Assembly (NCBI RefSeq): GCF_902459465.1
Contig: NC_047063.1
Location: 16,615,343 to 16,679,342, forward strand
Source: Asterias rubens
Taxonomy: Eukaryota > Echinodermata > Asteroidea > Forcipulatida > Asteriidae
Direction: 5' to 3'
DNA length: 64,000 nucleotides
Within the stretch, counting starts at the first letter, position 1. Each line of letters begins with the position of its first letter. This document shows positions 56,731 through 64,000 of the stretch, piece by piece. The notes under the pieces were generated by a model, which searched no databases, had not been told where the DNA came from, and worked only from the letters and a program-made list of their open reading frames with translations. A program made the translations under genes and the position numbers.

Positions 56731-58769
56731 AAATTCCTTGCTGAAGAGATCGATCAACCCTGGGAACAAGGTTGGGTCAATCCGACACTTGCTCAGTGTG
56801 TATTAACACGTCGCGCAACGCGCTTTTTAATACACGCACCGTGTACCATGTCCACCCGTCTTCGAAGTCTAAAATGTACAAAAGAAAACTGCCTTCCAAT
56901 CTCTATTTGTACTTTTGATTGACATGTAAAATTTACCTGCCAGGAAATACTCCGGATCCCTGAAACGTACAAAGTTAGATAAGGTCACCGGGAAGTCCAC
57001 ACTTTCAAATCAAATGCAATCTCGCCATCCGTGTGCACAAAGCTGTGTTCTGTTATCATTTTTCTGATAATCAACGGTAGCTCTGATTTCCTTGTCTGGT
57101 GAAACAAACGGATATTGCGACCAATTCTCATATCACTGGTTGTATCTATCAGGAAAGTTAGAAGTGCCTAGGAGGGGCAAGTTCACCAGAATGCTGATAG
57201 AAAATTATAAAATTTAAATTTAAATTTCATTAAAATTGACACACTTCGTGACCCGAGGTCGAATTACAGAGTCATTGCAATAGTTAACAAAATATGACAT
57301 ATTATAGAATTTTTAAAAGGCACACACAAAATCAACAATAAATAATATAAAAGAAACACATTGCAGCCTCGCCTATAAAACAAAAACAGAACCTAAAGAA
57401 ATACCTCACTGTCTTGACAAGGGAAATGGAATAGTTAAAAGAGACATACATTTAAATAGTATAGTAGGGTATGTATCAACACAAAAACTTATCCAAAATA
57501 TCCCTGGGAGTAGACTTGATTCACGTCCCATTCTCGTGTGAGAGGTCCCTAAGCTATTACCTCAACTTACTATGAAACAACCCGTAGAATACAGTATACA
57601 GTGCGCGCTCGCCGTAAAAATGTGGTCCCGAGAATGCCTGTCCCGCATGCGGAACAGGTTTTGGAATGCAGAGCATCACAAAACAGTAGTTTCCTGGGGA
57701 TGGCACTTGATGAGTCAAGTCTACCCTGGGAGTGACTACATGCCATTTTGGTTGTTTAACATCTGTAGATCTGTAGAAAAGATATACCAAGGTGAGACTT
57801 ATGGAAGCACCATGGTGCTGGTTTCAAAGAAAACAAACGGTGGTTGACAACTCAATGTTTCGATCAGTATGCTCTGATCGTGTTCAGCTCAACTCAATCT
57901 TCATACAATGAACATTGCCTTGGTGCAAAATGTAAACACCAAGCATGAATATTGATTCTCTGTTAGGAAAAAAAATCACAAATAAATGTACCAAAACTGG
58001 TTTTCATAGGGGACCGGTTTCCAGAAATTATTAGTTTGCTAAATCCTGAAATATAAAAAAAATATATATAAATAAATCGTGATTTTTCCACAGGTTCCGT
58101 TTCTCCCTTCTCTCCTCGATCCTGCCTTCTCTCTCGCCAGTCTCGATGTAGTATCTATGCTGGAAGAAATGAAAGGAAAGTTAGCAATCAATCATGTCAT
58201 CTCCTACCGCTGATGTGTTTATATTGTTGTTTGTAATTTATACGTTTCTCTTACGTTTATCAGTTTATCCTTGTTTGCATAAAGTCAAAGTTCAGTCAAT
58301 CGCCTGCGGGCATTTAAGGAATTTCGTTTAAGGTGTGGCAAGCCCCTATTTTTGAACACATATACCTGGGTGCCTGTATTTTCCAAGTCATTTCTGTTCC
58401 TGATTTCCGTTGTGTTCTGTTCGAGTCTATTTTAGTTCTTCTCAGACATGTAAATTTCCGTAGCCATCTCCCGTCAGTAACCTTATATTCAAGTTTCACT
58501 TTAATATCAGCCCTCGGTCATTGCTTGTTTTATCGCTGTATCTCGTTCGCATTTAAAGTTGTTTTTGTTAGGCTGATATGGTTCGCCTTTGTCTCCCTTC
58601 CCTAAATTGTTTAATAATGTGGACTTTTCGTGTCATTTATTAGCTATTTATGTATTTGTTAATTATAGTTTCACCTGTGTAATGTTATACACTGAGTGCA
58701 AATAAATGGGAAAAGCTCATCTAAAGGTCTCCGCCGTCTCCAATTTGTACCGTGCATGTGACAAATCAA

Positions 58770-58860
58770 GTAATACAATGCAGTACCGGGATTCGAACCT
58801 GTAAGAAGAGATAACAGATTAATATAATTGTGCCCGCAGCGATAACCCTTCCAAGAAAAC
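58770..58860 (-). repeat. Possible decayed tRNA-derived SINE head
   Basis: On the minus strand ACAGGTTCGAATCCCGGTAC matches a Pol III B box, and GGTTATCGCTGCGGGC upstream is a poor A box. There is no clover-leaf I would defend. Confidence 0.35.
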
Positions 58861-59727
58861 AAAATCATTGGAATTGGCTTTAATTAAGGGCAGACATATT
58901 GATGACGACGTGTGGAAAATTAACAACAAATTACATAGGGTATCTTTAGTCCTAAACCGTTAGTGCTCGCAACCAGTGACCTTTTACACTTGTTGATGTT
59001 TATCAAGAATATCGGGGTAGGTTGAGTTATGAGACGCCTTGCACAACTTCAAAGTCCATCAATTTTATAAGGTCAGTGAATTATTTGATCACATGTCTGT
59101 ATGAATTTGTAAACATAATCTTCAGCACTATTCATTGATACACCAAAGTTCAATCAAACGAACTATTCCCCACTATTATGTTCACCAAAACAGTTACACG
59201 ACTTCTCTGCACTGCATTGTGCGTGAATATTAACGCAGTGTATTCTCTAAACTTCTGACGTAAGTAGACCTAGGTTTGGTTGTCTATGATTTATAATAAT
59301 TGGGGTAAATTTCAGTAGCTGCTCAGTGTTGTGAAAGATGATGGCTTTTTGATGAAAACACACCGGTATACACAGAAGTTCCGTTGACGGTTCCGTCTGT
59401 CTGTTTGAAGCAAAACATCTGAGACCCCATCCTGGGCTCTATATCTCAACGACTTTGTAAAGCAACAAATTTACGCAGTTGAGTAGCACGCCAGTAAAGC
59501 GATTTAAAATGAATTTACTAATGATCAAAGGACTCTTGAATTTTGTTGTTTAAAATGTACGGGTACAGGTTGACAACACCGTCCTCTATGATTGTTAATT
59601 TGTTCATGTATATTATAAAGATAACAATACTAATGAACAATTTATATAAAATACTTACACTCAATTAAAAACTGTAACTGATGATAAAAGGCGGAGCAAG
59701 AATCATGGCACATCCATTTTTTTTCAG

Positions 59728-62700
59728 CCAACGTCACGGTGAGCTCAAACATCATGGATGAAAAATGGGAGTGGTTTTGTGGAAGAAACTCAGTGTACAT
59801 CGATAATGGCCAAGGTTGGTTCGATGACGTCCGCAATAACACCTGTTTGTTAGACGGTGTCGCCGCACTTCCACACGGTGTGTTCTTACTCGTCCATTCC
59901 ATTCTCCTCCTGTTCATTGGATGCTGTACGAATCGAAGAGTGTATACCAGATACCTCCTCGTGTACCCTGGACACAGTCTAAGATGGCTCCTATCGGCGT
60001 TGCTGCTAGTCCTCATTCTTGCCTCCGCCGGTGAGGGCGCGATGACCGATGACACTTACAAGGAGCAACCGACGCAACCGCATCTGTACGTTCACAGCAT
60101 CGTAGCCTTCGTCGCAGTCGTCTCGTCTCTTGTCTACTACCATCATATGGAGCAATGGCAGCTACCGGGCATGTCTGTGGTGTTGCTGGTGTACTGGACG
60201 TGTTGTGCAGGTGTGGAGATCTTCCGGCTGATGAGTTTGACGTACCAGGAGGAAGACGACATTCAAAGGCTCATATTTGACCTGACCATCGTCAAGCTAG
60301 TAATTTACCTCGTCTTGCTGTGCATTGAAGCTAACATCATCAGAACAAAGGTAGCGTCTGATTGTTCTAGTGACATCATCCTCACCAAATCTGACCACCT
60401 GTTGACAAAAAGTGCACATATCCCTCAATAAATGAAAACATTACATCCAACATGTCATGCTGATTGGCAGAGCACAAACATCCCTGGAATTCTGCTTTCT
60501 CCTGCTTGTGTGTTTGGGGGGGGGGGGGGGGCTGCACCGTGCACAACATTCTTTTGGGGATTTGTTGGAGAAAGAAGACAAAGGGTTTGCCGAGCTCGTT
60601 TTACTCGGTGTGCAACAATGCCACCAAGTCACAGTGTATTTTTGAGAGAAAGTAAAAACTATGTGTGAGTGCACTGTTTTGTTTGAGGTATACTCTACAG
60701 ACGACAAGTTTCACTGAACTAAATAATAGTGTCATACTAGTTATGTGTACACCATATCTCAACATAGCTTATTGAATCGTACATTTACCGGGGTTTGATT
60801 TTCTTGTTCGTTCAGGTTTTTTGCTGCCATCGGAATCCAGACGTCTTCCCGAATGACTTGAAGCGTTTAGACATGAGGTACATGCAGTACTACGTCAGCC
60901 TATTCTCAAGTCTTGTGTATTGGTGGCTTAACTCTGTCCTGTCTCTGGGGTTTAAGAAACACCTGGAGCTTAGTGATCTGGGTGTGGTCCCTGAGCAACA
61001 TGAGGCTGAGTACAATCATGAGAGGTTTCGGAAAGCCTTCATACAAGAATCGGTGAGAAATTGAGAATTAGGATGAGTAAGAAGGGATGGTTAGGGTTAA
61101 AGTATAGAACATGATATACATTGGATGGGGATTGGTAAAGAGGGCTTGTGTTGTTTTTAAGGGGGTGTGGATGGATATGTATACACATTGCGCTCGTGTG
61201 TAATTAAAGTTGACATGAGCACAAAATTACAAAGATCATGAGTTCGAACTATGCCTGTAGTTATGTTTTCATGGGGGGACTCGGGGAAAAAACAGCATAC
61301 AGTACTTAGTACATCTGAGTATGGGTAAAGTACAAATATAATTCTCAATCTCTGCAAGCAAATTGTACATGTGTTAAATTACATTTATTGATAATGTTGT
61401 TGTTGTCGTTGTTGCTGCTGTTATTGTTTGTTTTCGTTTTGTGTTCCTTCTTCAATGAAACGTAAACGTAAACGTATACGTAAAAGTATTTGCGGCTTTT
61501 CGAAAGTGTAAGTTTATCCTGACCATGTATGTCTGCAGGATGTGTCTCATCATATTACTTGAAATCTATTCGGCTTGTATTTCAGGAGAAAGCGAAACAG
61601 AAAGGAAAGAAACCCTCACTGTTGAAAATCTATGGAAGGGTTTACGGCCGACGGCTGTTAGCTGCTGCAATACTCAAGCTCATTGGTGAACTGTTCGCTT
61701 TCATTAACCCCCTTGCAGTTGGAGCCCTCACGGCCTACGTCACGACGTTCAAGTATAAGCCCTCTGCTGATGCGGTGCGTCATAGTTAATTTTCAGTTCC
61801 CGTAACAAGTTGGTGGGGCTAACTAAAAAGTCATTGACAGTGTTATGTTGTATGTGATCAACCATACGTTATACACATTGAATAACGAATCCGTGAAAGC
61901 ATGGTGCAAACACCGAAGTGAGTCATTTATTGTGGGGTTTTATTTTGTTCAGATGCACTATTCTCGCAAATGACTTTATTTCAGAGTGAACAGTTCTACA
62001 GAAAACATGGATTTAGTAGAAAACATAATCAGCAGCTTTTGGCCTAAAATAAAACAAGTGTTTGCTACTCTTTACAAATTCTCTAGAATACCATTGTGAC
62101 ATTAAAAGTACCATCACAAGGTTTTTGGCTAGTAAACACTAGGAACACCGCAGACAGTTGTTTCCAATTTAGCAATTTCCCATAACCCAACAAACAAACA
62201 GACATACAGCTAAACAAAAATAAACACCAATTTACACCTAAACAGACGAACCCACAAACGAACAAAACAAATAACAACAATAATTTAATATATATTTTGT
62301 TCGTTTATCCAGCCCGTCCCTGACCATCATGTGACCGTGGATGAATTCTTCCAGAATGGATTTGTGTTAGTTGTGGTTATGTTCATAGCTTCCTTGGTTA
62401 ACTTCTTCTGTTTACAAACACACTTCTACTTCAGCATCATGGAAGGAGTCAATGTGCGAGCTGCTGTACAGGTATGGTTAGGCTGAGCGAATGTGACATA
62501 TCAGTTTGGTGTTGCTCTTGTTTTCTGAAAGAAAAATAGTCTTTATTCCAGGTTTTAGGGTAACCTCTTCCGAATCTTGATTATTTAAGTGTTTTTCACT
62601 GCTGTGATAGATTGTTTAAATATTTTTGTATACTTTTACCATTACTGTTTTAATGATCTTATTTTGTGGATCTTATTTATGACCTTTTCATGATTACTTT

Positions 62701-64000
62701 CTGTGGAAATGTTGTAGTTTGTCTTATTGTAAAGCGCCCGGGAGCATTTTCAAATGGTTTTGGCGCTTTATAAATATGTTTACTATTATTATATTATTTT
62801 TATTAGACACGACTAGATTTTGTGTTTGCACTATTCTTTGACTTATTTTCAGGCAATGGTGTATGAGAAATCGCTAAGGCTTTCGACAGTAGCAACTACA
62901 GGTGGCTCAATGAATATGGGTCAAATCACCAACCACATGTCTGTTGACCCCAACGCTATCCAACTCATGTTCCAAAACTTCAATAACCTGTGGTGTGTTC
63001 CAGTGCAGGTGGGTGAACAGAAATCGCTACTTTGGCAAATTTTGTTTTTGGTCCAATCGGGTCACAATGGGTTGTTTGGTCACTTCCATTGTCAGTTTAT
63101 TAAATTTATTATTTGAATAAATAAAACGGGGATTCCAAAAAGCTAATGTTAAATCTTCAATTAAGTAATACATAAGTAAATCATTGAATATAGCATGAGT
63201 CAGATTATGTTCATATCTGGTTTTCTCCCATAAACTCTGATGACCGTTCTGGAACATTTTGACAACGTCTGTACTGTAAATAAGACCATCAGATGGAAAT
63301 GTCAGTTTCTTCATCTGTTCCTCTGTGATGTGATATTAAAGGCACTGGACACTATTGGTAATTACGGTGTAAGTTTCATATAAACCTGTGGACATTGTGT
63401 TTTGTGCTTCAAAAAGTATCAAAATCCTTTAAAATAATGTATTCCTAGAGAGTATTTTTACTATACGTGGACATAACCGCTCCGGATTTTCGACCATGTC
63501 TCAAAAATACGACCACCTTTTGAAAATAAATGTTCACGTGTCAGTTAAATAGATATATCTACATTTATGTATGATTCAAACATTCGAACGTTTACAAAAA
63601 AAAAAAAAAAATTATATTTCGCATTTAAATATTTGGTTTATTTCTCAAGTAAGATATCGATGAGCCAAATGCTTCAACGGCCGATTTCACGAAACGTTGG
63701 GATTAATCCTAACTTGAGTTAGGACGAGTAACCCGTCCTAACTTAGGATGGATTCAATTCGTCCTATGTATTTGGATACGGAACTGAACCCGTCCTAAGT
63801 CCTAAGATTAATCCCAAGTTAGGGAGAGTTTAGTGAAATCGACGGCAGGAAGGTTTGAATTGACCTTATAACTGCTAATTGACGAGTTGTTATCTCCCCA
63901 CAGCTAATCGTCAACCTGATACTGCTATACTTCGCCATGGGCTACGCTGGTCTGATCGGGACAGTCGTATTTCTCGTCCTTAGTCCAATACAGTTCAAAA
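59728..64000 (+). CDS. ABCC8/9 (SUR): Sulfonylurea receptor-like ABC transporter (ABCC8/9 type), 5' part
   Basis: Six coding exons are in the window: 59754-60350, 60816-61052, 61586-61774, 62313-62471, 62853-63008 and 63904 to the edge. All junctions are phase 0. They encode 478 residues: TMD0 (exon 1, about 1-199), the L0 linker (exon 2), and the first helices of TMD1 (exons 3-6). Similarity to vertebrate SUR is clear in FCG near the N-terminus, PGHSLRWLLSALLL, SLVYYHHMEQ, YWWLNSVLSLGFKKH, IYGRVYGRRLL and MSVDPNAIQLMF; known SURs have the same order. SURs are regulatory subunits that assemble with Kir6 pore subunits into K-ATP channels and sense nucleotides; that role is inferred here. The nucleotide-binding domains lie beyond the window, so competence cannot be judged. 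The true ATG is 59754; an acceptor at 59727 implies a 5' untranslated exon. Confidence 0.9.
59754..60350 (+). CDS. SUR-like gene, coding exon 1 (TMD0)
   Basis: Encodes 199 aa from MDEKWEWFCG to ANIIRTK, with five hydrophobic segments expected for TMD0. The N-terminal half has the sequon NNTC, near the position glycosylated in vertebrate SUR1. Donor is GTAGCG, an in-frame read-through that would stop about 27 codons later. Confidence 0.9.
60504..60522 (+). repeat. G run in intron 1 of the SUR-like gene
   Basis: About 16 consecutive G residues. The several open frames across it are artefacts. Confidence 0.9.
60816..61052 (+). CDS. SUR-like gene, coding exon 2 (L0 linker)
   Basis: 237 nt, phase 0 at both ends; acceptor TTCGTTCAG, donor GTGAGA. 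Encodes NPDVFPNDLKRLDMRYMQYY, YWWLNSVLSLGFKKHLELSD and HERFRKAFIQES, matching the L0/lasso region of ABCC proteins. Confidence 0.9.
61586..61774 (+). CDS. SUR-like gene, coding exon 3 (start of TMD1)
   Basis: 189 nt, phase 0 at both ends; acceptor TGTATTTCAG, donor GTGCGT. Encodes KIYGRVYGRRLLAAAILKLI and FAFINPLAVGAL, corresponding to the FGRRL and FAGPL segments of SUR. Confidence 0.88.
62313..62471 (+). CDS. SUR-like gene, coding exon 4 (TMD1 helix)
   Basis: 159 nt, phase 0 at both ends; acceptor TTATCCAG, donor GTATGG. Encodes VDEFFQNGFVLVVVMFIASL and HFYFSIMEGVNVRAAVQ, the helix pair before the first intracellular coupling segment. Confidence 0.87.
62690..62807 (+). mobile_element. Retroelement-like 3' tail (LINE or SINE) in SUR intron 4
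   Basis: TTGTAAAGCGCCCGGGAGCA, GGCGCTTTATAAATATG and a terminal TATTATTAT tract are typical of 3' tails of CR1/L2-type LINEs and the SINEs that share them. No coding part remains. Confidence 0.6.
62853..63008 (+). CDS. SUR-like gene, coding exon 5 (TMD1)
   Basis: 156 nt, phase 0 at both ends; acceptor TTATTTTCAG, donor GTGGGT. Encodes AMVYEKSLRLSTVATTGGSM, NMGQITNHMSVDPNAIQLMF and NLWCVPVQ, equivalent to the coupling-helix region QTKIYNKIMHLS..GQICNLV of SUR. Confidence 0.9.
63336..63435 (+). mobile_element. Chimeric MITE remnant
   Basis: TTAAAGGCACTGGACACTATTGGTAATTAC (63336-63366) is the left end of family A. It is joined directly to a right end of the hairpin MITE (CTGTGGACATTGT..CAAAAAGTATC..CCTTTAAA). 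In SUR intron 5. Confidence 0.65.
63679..63846. mobile_element. MITE with GCCGATTTCAC ends, copy 2
   Basis: Left GGCCGATTTCACGAAACG, right GTTTAGTGAAATCGACGGC. The interior carries ATTAATCCTAACTTGAGTTA and TAACTTAGGA-type pairs. It ends 57 bp before SUR exon 6. Confidence 0.85.
63904..64000 (+). CDS. SUR-like gene, coding exon 6, cut by the window edge
   Basis: Acceptor TCTCCCCACAG, phase 0. Encodes LIVNLILLYFAMGYAGLIGT and VVFLVLSPIQFK before the sequence ends. SUR has the matching IIVGVILLYY..APVQYF helix here. Confidence 0.88.

Larger units (their letters stand above)
54729..59727. other. Gene-free stretch between GPCR 2 and the ABC transporter
   Basis: Contains a family B MITE (55367-55736), a diverged GAC/GTC-rich MITE fragment (about 56285-56400), a hairpin-bearing repeat (56419-56730) and a weak tRNA-like sequence (about 58770-58860, minus). 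No supported exon. Core promoter elements of the transporter were not recognised. Confidence 0.5.

Noticed and set aside
57572-57847. 91-residue plus-strand frame
   Set aside because: No domain, no paralogue, and its 3' part runs into sequence resembling the foldback family seen at 18466. Kept as non-coding.
59739-59753. In-frame extension of the SUR-like protein before 59754
   Set aside because: There is no ATG upstream in this frame; 59739 is GTG, and the likely acceptor at 59727 marks this as untranslated sequence.
59642-60055. 137-residue minus-strand frame
   Set aside because: It is antisense to the well-supported TMD0 exon of the SUR-like gene and has no recognisable features.

Overview
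This is a eukaryotic, intron-rich, AT-rich and repeat-laden window. Three gene groups are readable: two fibrinogen-related secreted proteins, two intronless rhodopsin-like receptors, and the 5' part of a sulfonylurea-receptor-type ABC transporter. This repertoire, with many short inverted-repeat elements flanked by TTAA, suggests a marine deuterostome, most likely an echinoderm and probably a sea star. The organism is an inference: no rRNA or mitochondrial marker is present.

Layout. 1-4279: no recognisable gene; two MITE copies. 4280-14788 (+): fibrinogen-related gene 1, six coding exons, 355 aa. 14789-26976: gene-free, with MITEs, long hairpins, a GC-rich element with internal tandem repeats (20879-22218), and a segment (19375-19800) that recurs at 33505-33905 and ends in a splice-donor-like sequence in both copies. 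26977-30875 (+): fibrinogen-related gene 2, five coding exons, 331 aa, a tandem paralogue of gene 1. 30876-36450: gene-free, with a MITE, a tRNA-Leu-derived SINE and a long hairpin. 36454-43900: five tandem 1.49-kb units, each carrying the same MITE. 46546-47871 and 53490-54728 (+): two intronless class A GPCRs, tandem paralogues. 59754-64000 (+): the first six coding exons of an ABCC8/9-like sulfonylurea receptor, cut by the window edge.

Functionally the three groups are independent. The fibrinogen-related pair has signal peptides, a four-cysteine N-terminal module I do not recognise, a linker and a C-terminal fibrinogen domain with a calcium-loop motif, as expected for secreted lectins or pattern-recognition proteins. 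The GPCR pair shares unusual residues: Ser instead of Asp at 3.32, Thr instead of Trp at 6.48, and a conserved island in the third intracellular loop. The transporter is expected to be the regulatory subunit of a K-ATP channel.

The most informative observations are a TTAA-site insertion nested inside a hairpin MITE in intron 3 of gene 1, the tandem array, the unassigned cysteine module, and the shared GPCR deviations. Exon boundaries come from reading GT/AG sites, phase continuity and paralogue comparison by eye; nothing was aligned by software. No system that I can call new with confidence was found.
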